64,000 nucleotides of DNA, taken from Mycobacterium asiaticum (GTDB taxonomy: Bacteria > Actinomycetota > Actinomycetes > Mycobacteriales > Mycobacteriaceae). Positions 24,565 to 33,069 of this stretch are shown one piece after another. The notes beneath the pieces are model-generated. The model saw only the letters and a list, made by a program, of their open reading frames with translations. It ran no database searches and was not told the origin of the DNA. The stretch spans positions 62,001 through 126,000 of the forward strand of contig NZ_LZMH01000082.1 in the NCBI RefSeq assembly GCF_001673635.1, in the 5' to 3' direction. The position numbers and the translations under genes are program-made. How positions within the stretch are numbered: position 1 is the first letter of the stretch; each line of letters begins with the position of its first letter.

Positions 24565-25386
24565 GTGCCAAGTATGACCGGCAAAGTTGCACTTATCACC
24601 GGGGCCGCCCGCGGCCAGGGCCGCGCTCATGCCGCGAGATTGAGCGCCGAGGGTGCCGACATCATCCTCGTCGATATCGCCGGTCCGTTGCCGCCGAGTG
24701 TTCCATATGATTCGGCCACTCCCGCAGATCTTGCAGAGACTGCGGATCTGGTCACCGCGAACGGTCGGCGTGCCGTCACAGCGATCGTCGATACCCGCGA
24801 CCACGATGGTCTTTGTGCGGCTGTCGAACAGGGGGTCGCCGAACTCGGACGGCTCGACGTGATCGTCGCCAACGCTGGCATTTGTTGCCCCGCGCCCTGG
24901 GACCAGGTGTCCCACCGCGCTTTCCAGGACACCGTCGACATAAATCTGGTCGGCACGTGGAACACCATCATGGCCGGCGCCAAGCACATCATCGCGGGTG
25001 AACGCGGCGGATCGATCATTCTCATCGGCTCGGCGGCGGGCGTGAAATGGGAGCCCTTCATGGTGGCCTACACCGCGAGCAAGCACGCGATCACCGGGCT
25101 CACCCGCTCGTTCGCCGCCGAGCTGGGCCGCTACAACATCCGCGTCAACAGCCTTCACCCGGGTTCTGTCGCGACACCGATGGGGACGGGCCGGATGATC
25201 GACGCTATGCAGCAGGCTGCGGAGTCGTATCCGCACCTGCAATTCGGTTTCGGTAAACAACTTCTCCCCAACGTGGTCACCATGCCGGAAGATGTCGCAG
25301 ACGCGGTCGCATGGTTGGCGTCCGACCAATCCAAATACGTCACAGCGACGGCGATTTCGGTGGATGTGGGGGTCGCTCAGGCTTAG
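24565..25386 (+). CDS. Mycofactocin-coupled SDR family oxidoreductase
   Basis: 273 residues. The N-terminus MTGKVALITGAARGQGRAHA and the insertion after strand 2 (about residues 35-60, containing SATPADLAETADLV) mark the mycofactocin-coupled carveol-dehydrogenase-like SDR subfamily. These enzymes hold NAD tightly and pass electrons to mycofactocin. Catalytic residues are Ser in IGSAAGVKW and YTASK. The start is GTG 24565 by promoter spacing; ATG 24574 is possible. It would oxidise a secondary or cyclic alcohol of the island substrate. No mycofactocin biosynthesis genes lie in the window, so they must be elsewhere. Confidence 0.9.
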   Translation: MPSMTGKVALITGAARGQGRAHAARLSAEGADIILVDIAGPLPPSVPYDSATPADLAETADLVTANGRRAVTAIVDTRDHDGLCAAVEQGVAELGRLDVIVANAGICCPAPWDQVSHRAFQDTVDINLVGTWNTIMAGAKHIIAGERGGSIILIGSAAGVKWEPFMVAYTASKHAITGLTRSFAAELGRYNIRVNSLHPGSVATPMGTGRMIDAMQQAAESYPHLQFGFGKQLLPNVVTMPEDVADAVAWLASDQSKYVTATAISVDVGVAQA

Positions 25387-25570
25387 TAGGCGGATTCGAA
25401 CACCTCAGCCAGCTCATTCGGCCGGGCGAAGAACGGTGAATGGCTGCCGTCGATTTCGACCACCTCGGCGTCGACCCTGGCGGCCTGGCGCCTCGCCCAG
25501 GATCCCCCCCACCGCACGGTCGTCCCGCATGAGGATGTAGGTCGACGGCGTATCAGCTACCTCTCACTCA
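25383..25570 (-). pseudogene. Remnant of an alpha/beta-hydrolase C-terminus
   Basis: The minus strand encodes two joined pieces of an alpha/beta-hydrolase end: VADTPSTYILMRDDRAV (strand with the acid residue) and, after a frameshift near a run of C at 25503-25509, RRQAARVDAEVVEIDGSHS followed by PFFARPNELAEVFESAY and a stop at 25383. The catalytic His is present in DGSHS. No N-terminal part or nucleophile elbow exists upstream, where the AveC-like gene abuts instead, so this is a 5'-deleted, frameshifted leftover. It overlaps the ends of both neighbours by a few bases. Confidence 0.7.
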
Positions 25571-26632
25571 CCGGTAGAACGGCCCCGGCTTACCAGCCTG
25601 CTCGAGATGACCGTACGGGTCGTACACCTTGACATCGGGATAGGGATTCTGGTCGTAGGCCGGGCGCGACAGGCCCGCAGTGCGCAGCCCTGCCAGGACC
25701 GCCAACGGCGCAGCGAAAGACACCAGGCCCACCGAAACCGAGATCAGCAGTTGGCGGGTCAGCGTCACCTTGCTCCTGCCCCGGCGAGTCGGAAGCCGGT
25801 GGGCAATCCGGTTGATGAGCACCAGATCGCCCTCTTCATCACGGACACACATCACCGCGACCATCGCAAAGATCACCGAGTCATATATCGCCATGATAAG
25901 CGGGAAATGTATGTGTCCGACCCGCAACACGGGACCGACGGCTTCGGTATAGAAGAAGATTCCGAACCTCATCCAGGTGAACTGAACCAGTCCGTTGATC
26001 GGTATGGCGACAAGAAAGGCGCCCAGGAAAACTGCGACGAGCCGATGCCTCGCAAGCCAACTCGAATAGCGAAAGACCGGGGCGAGCAAGCGGTCGTGCA
26101 GTTGCAACATGCCCAAGCCGTTGAGCAGATAGTAGGCCGCGTAACCACCGAGGAATGCCAACGCCGGCTCGAGATTCGGCGAGATGTTCACATATGGCCA
26201 GGAAAACGGAAAATGCAACATGCGTGGATCGAAAATCGCGAATGTCGCCCAGTTGGCGAGCGGATCGAGCGCACCGGTGATCAGGCCGGCGAAAGCGATC
26301 ACGACCGCCCAATGAACCTTGCGCTGGCGTACCGAAAGCCATACCAACGCCGCGACCAAACCGATCGCCATAGGGATAGAACTGAACGCGATAACCAGCG
26401 GCCAGTTGTCATAGCCCAGGAACGGCGGGTACGGTGCTGGGCCTGGATTCGGATTGGCGGTGCGGACATCGCCACGATTGCCGGATTCGATTGCCGCGAC
26501 GGTAAAGAACGCGAATAGCAGATACGCGACGGTGAAAATTCCCCAGCCCACTCTGGCCGGCCACCGTGACCGACCCGGGCTCACGGCTGTCGCGAGTTCG
26601 GAATCCGCGCCGGGTTTGACGGTCTCCGTCAT
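25568..26632 (-). CDS. Multi-pass membrane protein, AveC/spirocyclase-like
   Basis: 354 residues with about seven hydrophobic segments. After a soluble N-terminus, a first helix lies near residues 28-48, followed by a Pro-rich loop PNPGPAPYPPFLGYDNWPL, further helices, and a soluble C-terminal tail with a PYPDVKVYDPYG segment. The length and the loop resemble actinobacterial membrane proteins annotated as AveC-type spirocyclases; I assign that by recall, not alignment. It could act on a lipophilic polyketide- or terpene-like substrate. A typical island operator at 26749-26764 lies between it and the divergent SDR at 26855. Confidence 0.72.
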   Translation of the reverse strand: MTETVKPGADSELATAVSPGRSRWPARVGWGIFTVAYLLFAFFTVAAIESGNRGDVRTANPNPGPAPYPPFLGYDNWPLVIAFSSIPMAIGLVAALVWLSVRQRKVHWAVVIAFAGLITGALDPLANWATFAIFDPRMLHFPFSWPYVNISPNLEPALAFLGGYAAYYLLNGLGMLQLHDRLLAPVFRYSSWLARHRLVAVFLGAFLVAIPINGLVQFTWMRFGIFFYTEAVGPVLRVGHIHFPLIMAIYDSVIFAMVAVMCVRDEEGDLVLINRIAHRLPTRRGRSKVTLTRQLLISVSVGLVSFAAPLAVLAGLRTAGLSRPAYDQNPYPDVKVYDPYGHLEQAGKPGPFYR

Positions 26633-26748
26633 GTTTGGTCACCGGCCCGCGTCGCCCAATGGGCCGCCGGGGCGCATCCAATGAGCGCAACAGAACCGGT
26701 GACCAGAATCCGGTCGTTGAAGTGGAACACATCGCCTCCCTGCCCTCC

Positions 26749-26764
26749 GAGAATAGATGTTCTC
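26749..26764. promoter_or_regulatory. Operator, GAGAAT-agat-GTTCTC
   Basis: Inverted repeat with 6-base arms (outer five bases perfectly symmetric) in the divergent region between the AveC-like gene (start 26632) and the SDR gene (start 26855). Confidence 0.65.
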
Positions 26765-26854
26765 ACATCACAGAATGAGGGTCGCAATGCCGCGGCTGAA
26801 CCCTCGGCGCGATACCGTGCAATCGACGACTGCGGCAGATAGGAAAACCAGGTT

Positions 26855-27601
26855 ATGGCCGATCGGCATTCGAACATTGCAGGCACAAAGATGCTGATCG
26901 TCGGGGCATCCTCCGGCATTGGGCGGGCATTGGCCGAGGCAGCACATGCGAGGGGCGCCAGAGTCGCCCTCGCCGCCCGGCGAGTGGACCTGCTGTCGGC
27001 ACTGGCCGAGCAACTCGACGGGTCCGCACATGAACTCGATGTATCCGACCCGCGCGCAATCGAATCCGTCGTTCGGGAGGTGGCCACAGCTTTTGGTGAA
27101 CTCGATGCCGTGGTGTTCACCAGTGCCGCCGTGCCGTTCTCCTTGATCGAAGAAACCGACGTAGCGACCTGGATGCACACCTACGCCGTTAACGCCGTCG
27201 GCGCATCGCACGTGCTGCGCGCCGTGCTGCCGCACCTGGCCGAGAACGCGGTCGCGCTTGTCGCGTCAAGCCATGATGTGGGACGCCCGCGCGCCGGTGT
27301 GGCGGCTTACCACGCGAGCAAGGCTGCACTTGATGAGATCCTGCGCTCCTGGCGAGCCGAGCACCCAGATCTTGCCGTTATTCGCGTTAGCGTGGGTCCC
27401 ACCGAAGACACCGAAATCCTGCGCGGCGCTGACCGTGACCTCTTAGCGGATCTGTACCGCGCCTGGCTGCAGGAAGGCCAGATTCCCTCCCGCATGTCCG
27501 CGCTCGACGATGTAGCCAACACAATGCTCTCTTTGATCGCCATCTCGCGCGCCAACCCCACGGTCGTGAGCGACATCGTCCACCTCGCGCCTCGGCACTG
27601 A
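26855..27601 (+). CDS. SDR family oxidoreductase
   Basis: 248 residues. The cofactor loop is IVGASSGIGRALA, a Ser lies in VASSHDVGRP and the Tyr/Lys pair is YHASK. The C-terminus lacks the usual VDGG ending and finishes with VVSDIVHLAPRH, as in SDRs related to NADP-dependent 3-hydroxy acid dehydrogenases. No strong ribosome binding site precedes ATG 26855. The preceding 220 bases hold only the operator. It likely acts with the reductase at 27694. Confidence 0.88.
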   Translation: MADRHSNIAGTKMLIVGASSGIGRALAEAAHARGARVALAARRVDLLSALAEQLDGSAHELDVSDPRAIESVVREVATAFGELDAVVFTSAAVPFSLIEETDVATWMHTYAVNAVGASHVLRAVLPHLAENAVALVASSHDVGRPRAGVAAYHASKAALDEILRSWRAEHPDLAVIRVSVGPTEDTEILRGADRDLLADLYRAWLQEGQIPSRMSALDDVANTMLSLIAISRANPTVVSDIVHLAPRH

Positions 27602-27652
27602 ACAAGACACATCGAGTCGGGTGAACAACGACGGGCGGATCAAGATCGGTCT

Positions 27653-27690
27653 GAGAATAGCGATTTTAGAGTTCGAGAACTAACGTTATC
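27653..27690. promoter_or_regulatory. Two island-type operator boxes
   Basis: GAGAAT-agcg-ATTTTA (27653-27668) and GAGAAC-taac-GTTATC (27675-27690) lie immediately upstream of ATG 27694, each with 4-base spacing and one good left arm. TAACGT at 27681-27686 may be a -10 for a leaderless start, which the second box would cover. Confidence 0.5.
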
Positions 27691-27693
27691 GCT

Positions 27694-28782
27694 ATGGATA
27701 CCGGCCCCCCGCTTCGGGTGATCCAGTGGGCAACCGGTGCGGTGGGATCCGAGATGGTCACCACGATCCTCGACCATCGTCCCGACATCGAATTGGTCGG
27801 CGCCCGCGTCTATTCCGACGACAAGCACGGTGTTGACGTCGGAACCTTGGTGGGCCGCGAGCCGATCGGCGTGACCGCGACGACAGATGTTGCACACATA
27901 CTTGCCCTGGACGCCGACCTGGTGCTGTACGCGCCGTCGTTCAGCAACCTCGACGACGTCTGCGCGCTGCTGGCGAGCGGAAAGAACGTCGCCACCGTCT
28001 CGTTCCTTTTTCACCCGCAACGCCTTCCCGATGCCGACCGTGAGCGACTCCTGGCCGCCTGCCAGAAGGGCAATAGCACCATTCACGCGAGCGGGCTCAA
28101 TCCCGGCAACCTTTCAGGTGTGTTGCCGCTCGCGCTCTCCGGCATGAGCCGCACCATCGACCGGTTCACGCTCCAGGAACGCGCGGATTGGTCATTGTGG
28201 GAGAGCACGGACATTACCTTCGACGGGATGTGGTTCGGCCGCCCCGTCGAAGACATCACCCCGACGGCCAATGACTTTCTGACGTTCAACACCGCTCTCT
28301 TTACCCAGCAGACCTGGTTTATCGCCGATACCCTGCACGCCGCGATTGACGACGTCGCGGTCAGCGTTGATGCGGTTCCGGCCAGCAAAGATTTTCAGAT
28401 CTTCGATCATGTGGTTCAAGCCGGCACCACCGCAGGGCAGCGCTGGCAATTCGTCGGACACCGCAACGGCGAGCCAGTGATCGAGTTCGAGACGCTGTGG
28501 ACGGTGGGGGGTGAGTATCCCCAACATTGGCCAAAGCCACAGGACGGTTGGACCCTCACGCTCGAAGGCGATCCATCGATGCGCGTGCACTACTTTTGTT
28601 TGGCCAGCTACTCGCGGCCGGCATCTATCGAGGAGCACGTCCGCGCCGGGCTGATTGCCGTGGCAATGCAGGTGGTCAACGCCATTGCTGCCGTTTGCGC
28701 TGCGCCACCGGGATTCGCGACGATGGCGGATCTCCCATTGATCCGCAGCTACACCGGTTTTGGCGACCCGCGCAGGATATGA
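27694..28782 (+). CDS. Dihydrodipicolinate-reductase-like NAD(P) oxidoreductase
   Basis: 362 residues, paralogue of 22616-23695 and 30148-31242. It begins LRVIQWATGAVGSEMVTTIL (Rossmann loop), then IELVGARVYSDDKHGVDVG, GVTATTDVAHIL and HASGLNPGNLSGVL. ATG 27694 has no Shine-Dalgarno sequence and may be leaderless. The same QWATGAVG opening occurs in the 30148 protein, so these two are closer to each other than to 22616. Likely reduces a carbonyl or double bond of an intermediate; the exact reaction is unknown. Confidence 0.83.
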   Translation: MDTGPPLRVIQWATGAVGSEMVTTILDHRPDIELVGARVYSDDKHGVDVGTLVGREPIGVTATTDVAHILALDADLVLYAPSFSNLDDVCALLASGKNVATVSFLFHPQRLPDADRERLLAACQKGNSTIHASGLNPGNLSGVLPLALSGMSRTIDRFTLQERADWSLWESTDITFDGMWFGRPVEDITPTANDFLTFNTALFTQQTWFIADTLHAAIDDVAVSVDAVPASKDFQIFDHVVQAGTTAGQRWQFVGHRNGEPVIEFETLWTVGGEYPQHWPKPQDGWTLTLEGDPSMRVHYFCLASYSRPASIEEHVRAGLIAVAMQVVNAIAAVCAAPPGFATMADLPLIRSYTGFGDPRRI

Positions 28783-28799
28783 GCGTTTTCCGCAGCTGC

Positions 28800-30035
28800 T
28801 CAGTCCCAGACCACGTCGAGGCGCGGCGGCGAACGGAACATGGTGCCGGTGACGTACGGGGGCGGCGCATCGGGATCGAGCCGCAGGCCCGGCAGTTCGT
28901 CGAATAATGCGTTGAAGATCTTGGTGCTTTCCAGCCTCGCCAGATGCATGCCAAGACAAACATGCGCACCGTGACCAAACCCGATGTGCGGCTTGCGATC
29001 CCGGAAGATGTTGAATGTTTCGGCATCGTCCCACCGGGTTTCATCGTGGTTAGCGCTGCCAAGACTCAGCATCATCGTTGCGCCCTTGGGGATACTCATT
29101 CCGAAGAACTCCAGGTCGCTGGTCACTTCACGCATGAAGTTCAGCAGTGGAGTCTCCCACCTGATGCCTTCTTCGATGGCCTGCGGGAGCAGGCTTCGGT
29201 CAGCCCGAACGGCGTCGAGTTGATCGGGGTGGGTCAACAGAGCCATCGCCAGGCTGGCGGTTGACCGCGACGTGGTTTCCGCTCCCGCGGGCAGCAGGTT
29301 GCGCATGAACCCGTAGATCTGCTCGTCCGACATCTTGACGCCGTCAATCTCGGCCTGCGACAGGATCGTCACCATGTCGTCCTTGGGCGACTTACGCCGG
29401 TCTGCAAGCACTCCGATGAAGTACTCCTTCATCTCGGCGGAGGCCTTCATCGCGGTCGCCATATCGCCGCGGAACCCCAGCAGGTCGATCGCCAACCGGT
29501 GGAATTCACCGATGTCGGCCTGCGGTAACCCGAGTAGGGCGGCGATCACCCGCACCGGAATCGGCATGAACACGGCGTCCACCAGATCGGCGTGGCTGTT
29601 GTCCCGGAACTTCGCGATGGTGCGGTCCACCAGTGGGCCAACGAGTTCAGCCTCCCAACGTTTCATTGAGGAGCGCGCGAAGGCGAACTCGTGCAGCCTG
29701 CGGTAGATGGCGTGCTCAGGCTCCTGCATTTCCAGGATCGTCGGCCCCTGTAGCGGCCGGACCACGTCTTCGTAGCACCGGGTGCTGAAGGTGATGTTGT
29801 CGGTGAATACCGCCTTGACGGCGTCGAAGGAGTACGCGGTGTAAGTCCTTTTTCCGTTTCCGAGATCCTCGGGTACGCCCATTTCCGGCCACCCTGGGTG
29901 AACGGCGCCCTTGGCGCGCAATTCACGCAGTAATGGGTAGGGCGTGGCGTCTCCGTCGGCTCCCATGCCGGCGTTGAACTTCAGCTGCGCTTCGCGGATG
30001 CGCTGATCGACGTCGGTGAGCGCCGGTTCCGCCAC
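28800..30035 (-). CDS. Cytochrome P450
   Basis: 411 residues. The I-helix motif is LPAGAETTSRS, and the haem loop is FGHGAHVCLG with the Cys near residue 360. GTG 30035 follows AGGAGG by 7 bases. The relatively long N-terminus and PPYVTGTMFRSPPRLDVVW end resemble mycobacterial P450s of lipid or terpenoid catabolism. It is divergent from the reductase gene at 30148. The intervening region carries the TetR-type operator (30079-30097), so it probably belongs to the local TetR regulon rather than to the GAGAAT regulon. Confidence 0.93.
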   Translation of the reverse strand: MAEPALTDVDQRIREAQLKFNAGMGADGDATPYPLLRELRAKGAVHPGWPEMGVPEDLGNGKRTYTAYSFDAVKAVFTDNITFSTRCYEDVVRPLQGPTILEMQEPEHAIYRRLHEFAFARSSMKRWEAELVGPLVDRTIAKFRDNSHADLVDAVFMPIPVRVIAALLGLPQADIGEFHRLAIDLLGFRGDMATAMKASAEMKEYFIGVLADRRKSPKDDMVTILSQAEIDGVKMSDEQIYGFMRNLLPAGAETTSRSTASLAMALLTHPDQLDAVRADRSLLPQAIEEGIRWETPLLNFMREVTSDLEFFGMSIPKGATMMLSLGSANHDETRWDDAETFNIFRDRKPHIGFGHGAHVCLGMHLARLESTKIFNALFDELPGLRLDPDAPPPYVTGTMFRSPPRLDVVWD

Positions 30036-30078
30036 GTCACGCCTCCTACCGGGGTCAACCTACAGGACGTCGGTTGCA

Positions 30079-30097
30079 AACCTACATCATGTATGTT
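30079..30097. promoter_or_regulatory. Operator AACCTACA-tca-TGTATGTT (local TetR regulon)
   Basis: 19-bp inverted repeat with 8-base arms (7 of 8 symmetric) between the divergent P450 and reductase genes. The same left arm and spacing recur at 32365-32383 before the TetR gene, so autoregulation plus control of this promoter is likely. Confidence 0.65.
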
Positions 30098-30147
30098 GGA
30101 CCGACCAGAGCGAGCCGACACCCGAAACCGCAACCTGGAGCGTTCGA

Positions 30148-31242
30148 TTGGCCATTCAAGTCGTGCAATGGGCGACCGGCGCGGTCGGCCGTGCCGCGCT
30201 GCAGGAGCTTATTGAGAATCCGGATTTCCAACTGGTCGGCGTGCTGGTGTACGACCCCGCCAAGGCGGGCATGGACGCCGGGGCATTGTGCGGTTTACCG
30301 CCCACGACCGGGGTGCGCGCGACGACCGATAAAGACCAGATCACCGCATTGGGCGCGGACGTCGTCGTCCATGCGGCAAGCAAGGCTCATGCTGTCGAGA
30401 CCAACGCCGAGGACATCTGCCGACTGCTCGCGGGCGGCACCAACGTCATCACCACCACGTCCTACAACCACCTGCCCACCTACGGCGCCGATACCAAGGC
30501 GGCGTTCGTGCAGGCGTGCCAGCAGGGCGGGTCGCGATTCCACGCCGCCGGCGAGAATCCCGGCTTCATGTTCGAGCGACTCGTCGCGACCGTGACCGGA
30601 TTGAGCAAGAGTATTGACCGCATCGATCTCTACGAGGCCACCGACGTCTCGGCCGTCCCCAGCCGGCCGATGCTCGTCGACTTGATGGGCATGGGACGCC
30701 CACCCGAAGACGTCAACATCGACTCACCGATCATCAAGAAGCTCGACTTGGCCTACCGTCAGGCACTCAACGCCACCGCTGACGTCCTTGGCATCACCCT
30801 CTCGCATATCGACATAGCGGTGGACGCCACCACACTGCCGCACGACATCGAGGTCACCGCCGGCCGGATAGCGGCGGGAACTGTTGTGGGACAGAGGTTT
30901 TCCTGGGTAGGCCACTGGTCGGGCCGGCCGCTGCTGGCCATCCACGAGGAATGGGTGCTGACCCGCGACCTCCCTCAGTGGGGTCTGACCCCACTGCGGC
31001 CCGGGGAGAAAGCACCGCTGATTCGCGCGGTAATCAAGGGTGTGCCGGGCTTCGAACTGCAACTGGACGTCGGCTGGGATGGGCAGTTGCCCACCGGCCA
31101 GCACGCCATGCCGGGTCATTTGATGATCGCGATGGGGGCGGTCCGCGCCATCCCCTATGTGCTGAGTGAACCGCCCGGCATCGTGACAGCGCCGGTGTTC
31201 GGCGCCATCCAATTAGCGGGCAGTCACACCGACAGCGCGTGA
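30148..31242 (+). CDS. Dihydrodipicolinate-reductase-like NAD(P) oxidoreductase
   Basis: 364 residues from TTG 30148, chosen because GGAG lies about 8 bases upstream and the family's opening (IQVVQWATGAVGRAALQ) starts there; the open frame reaches back to 30016 across the operator. Other family segments are TGVRATTDKDQI, AGGTNVITTTSYNHLP and HAAGENPGFMFERL. The third paralogue of the window, but under the AACCTACA operator. Its 3' end overlaps the convergent substrate-binding-protein gene by 30 bases. Confidence 0.85.
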   Translation: MAIQVVQWATGAVGRAALQELIENPDFQLVGVLVYDPAKAGMDAGALCGLPPTTGVRATTDKDQITALGADVVVHAASKAHAVETNAEDICRLLAGGTNVITTTSYNHLPTYGADTKAAFVQACQQGGSRFHAAGENPGFMFERLVATVTGLSKSIDRIDLYEATDVSAVPSRPMLVDLMGMGRPPEDVNIDSPIIKKLDLAYRQALNATADVLGITLSHIDIAVDATTLPHDIEVTAGRIAAGTVVGQRFSWVGHWSGRPLLAIHEEWVLTRDLPQWGLTPLRPGEKAPLIRAVIKGVPGFELQLDVGWDGQLPTGQHAMPGHLMIAMGAVRAIPYVLSEPPGIVTAPVFGAIQLAGSHTDSA

Positions 31243-32358
31243 AATGTTCTCGCTCGGCGCCGCATGGAACACGTGGGCAGAGCCGTCCGGCAGTACCCGA
31301 CGAGCGATCAGGTAATCCGAGCCCAGCCAACCCTGCCGAATGTATCGGCCGAACCTCAGAAAGGTGCCTGGCGCTCCGCTCGCCGACGGAATGAGCTTGA
31401 CCTGTTCGATGCCGAGCTTGACCCCTTCGCCGGTCAGCGGGCGCGCCAGTGCCAGCCCGCGAGCGATGACGGTCGCGGCATCGTGGGACAGACCCGGCAT
31501 CGAGTGGCCCGGTCGGCGTCCGTATCGCGCCTCGAATCGATCCAGAAACGCCTGTCCGACCGGGTTTCGCTCGTCATAGCTGTCCAGGCCGACCCAGCCC
31601 GAGAGGTGACCCATCCATTCGGCGTTGATGTGGGCCATCTCGAAAGCGGTTGTGGTGTACCGGGGCGGATCCCAGCCGGCTTCCCGCAGCGCGTCGGTGA
31701 AGCCCCACAACCCATGGCCGAACCCCACATGCACGAGGGCATCCGGATCGGCGACGCGTAACGCGGCCACCGCTGCGGCCTTGTCGGCTTCCACCTGCGG
31801 GATGGCAACCGTGGTGACAACATTCAATCCTGCTGTTGCGTAGGCTTTCTCGGCGAAGGCAAGATATTCCTTGCCGATCAGCGAAGCTTCGTAGGCGATT
31901 GCGATCCGGGATCGGCCGTCACCGATCATCACCGCGGCGAGCATCACCGGCTCCTCGGCCATCGAGCCGTTGTTCAGCGCGAAGCACCACTCCCCCAGCG
32001 CGCCTTCGGATCCCGACAGCGTGATGATCGGGACCTTGGCCGTCGCATCGACATGCGGACGCAGCGGCGCCACATTGTCGGAGACCCACGGACCGAAGAT
32101 GGCCAGGCACCCCTCGTCCACCAGTTCATCGAAAGCGCGCTCCACCGCCTGGTAAGAGCCGTTCGGCAGTCCGACGACATTGCGTTGGATCAGCTCGACC
32201 GGCCGATCGATCAACCCTGAGGCATAAGCCTCCTCCATAACCAACTGCACTGCGGCAACGGTGTTGTTGTCGGTGTCGCCACTGGTCGGATAGTCGTTCA
32301 GCAATCCCACCTTCAGGGGCGCAACCGAGCCGTATGCGCGAACTCCGTCGTCAGCCAT
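31213..32358 (-). CDS. LivJ/AmiC-like substrate-binding-fold protein, no export signal
   Basis: 381 residues of the type I periplasmic-binding fold used by branched-chain amino acid and amide receptors. It starts directly with LKVGLLNDYPTSGDTDNNT, has FGPWVSDNVAPLRPHVDAT and ends in a closing lobe with WLGSDYLIARRV. There is no hydrophobic signal segment, lipobox or twin-arginine motif, and no ABC permease or ATPase gene nearby. A cytosolic ligand sensor like AmiC is therefore plausible. ATG 32358 lies 6 bases from the operator shared with the divergent TetR gene. Confidence 0.85.
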   Translation of the reverse strand: MADDGVRAYGSVAPLKVGLLNDYPTSGDTDNNTVAAVQLVMEEAYASGLIDRPVELIQRNVVGLPNGSYQAVERAFDELVDEGCLAIFGPWVSDNVAPLRPHVDATAKVPIITLSGSEGALGEWCFALNNGSMAEEPVMLAAVMIGDGRSRIAIAYEASLIGKEYLAFAEKAYATAGLNVVTTVAIPQVEADKAAAVAALRVADPDALVHVGFGHGLWGFTDALREAGWDPPRYTTTAFEMAHINAEWMGHLSGWVGLDSYDERNPVGQAFLDRFEARYGRRPGHSMPGLSHDAATVIARGLALARPLTGEGVKLGIEQVKLIPSASGAPGTFLRFGRYIRQGWLGSDYLIARRVLPDGSAHVFHAAPSENISRAVGVTAR

Positions 32359-32364
32359 ACCGGC

Positions 32365-32383
32365 AACCTACAGTACGAATGTT
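32365..32383. promoter_or_regulatory. Operator AACCTACA-gta-CGAATGTT (local TetR regulon)
   Basis: Same 19-bp architecture as 30079-30097, with a degenerate right arm. It sits between the divergent substrate-binding-protein gene (start 32358) and TetR gene (start 32399), close enough to both to block either promoter. Confidence 0.62.
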
Positions 32384-32398
32384 GCTAGTATCGTCGGC

Positions 32399-33031
32399 AT
32401 GGCGCAGCGCGGCGGATCCAACGAAGATCTCCGCGCCCGCGGCGACCGAACCCGGCGCGACCTGATAGACGCGGGCCGCGAATTGTTCGTACAGCGCGGC
32501 TACTTCAACACCAGCATCGGCGATCTGGTCAACAAGTCGGGAGTGGGCACCCGTGGCGCCTTCTACCATCACTTCAAAGACAAAGCGGAGTTGTTCCGCG
32601 CCGTGTTCGAAGCGGTCGAGAACGACCTCACGTTGCGCTCCATCGCAGCTCCGCCCCAGGGCGCGGACCCGTGGCAGCGGCTCTCCCGCGGGCTGCACGG
32701 CTTCCTCGATGCGGCATTGGAACCGGAAGTCCAGCGCGTGATGCTGGTCGATGGTCCGGCCGTGCTCGGTTGGCGCGAACTCCGTGCCATTCAGGAGAAC
32801 AACAGCATCGCGCTCATCAACGAGAAGGTCCGTGAGGCGATAGCCGACGGGATCATCGACGACCAACCGGTCGGAGAACTCACGCACATGATCGTCGCCG
32901 CTCTCGAGGAGGCGTCGAAATTGGTGGCACACGCCGCCAATCCCGCCCAGGCGCGCCGCAGAGCTGCCAAGATCCTCGACCGCCTGCTGTTGAGCTTCGC
33001 GGTCGAGCCGCGAAAAGTACTGCGCCGGTGA
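32399..33031 (+). CDS. TetR-family transcriptional regulator
   Basis: 210 residues. The N-terminal DNA-binding domain is typical: RRDLIDAGRELFVQRGYFNT, SIGDLVNKSGVGTRGAFYHHF and KDKAELFRAVFEAVE. The C-terminal half is a ligand and dimer domain. Divergent from the cytosolic binding-protein gene, with an operator in between that recurs at the P450/reductase promoter at 30079, so its regulon can be proposed from sequence. It is the only transcription factor inside the catabolic island, and there is no evidence that it binds the GAGAAT repeats. Confidence 0.93.
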   Translation: MAQRGGSNEDLRARGDRTRRDLIDAGRELFVQRGYFNTSIGDLVNKSGVGTRGAFYHHFKDKAELFRAVFEAVENDLTLRSIAAPPQGADPWQRLSRGLHGFLDAALEPEVQRVMLVDGPAVLGWRELRAIQENNSIALINEKVREAIADGIIDDQPVGELTHMIVAALEEASKLVAHAANPAQARRRAAKILDRLLLSFAVEPRKVLRR

Positions 33032-33069
33032 TCTCGATGCTGAAGCCGCAACATTCCCATCGCCCAGAC

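Noticed and set aside
24475..25329. Long N-terminal extension of the SDR at 23692
   Set aside because: The extension runs antisense through the mycofactocin-type SDR gene and has no domain; the SDR fold begins at ATG 24474.
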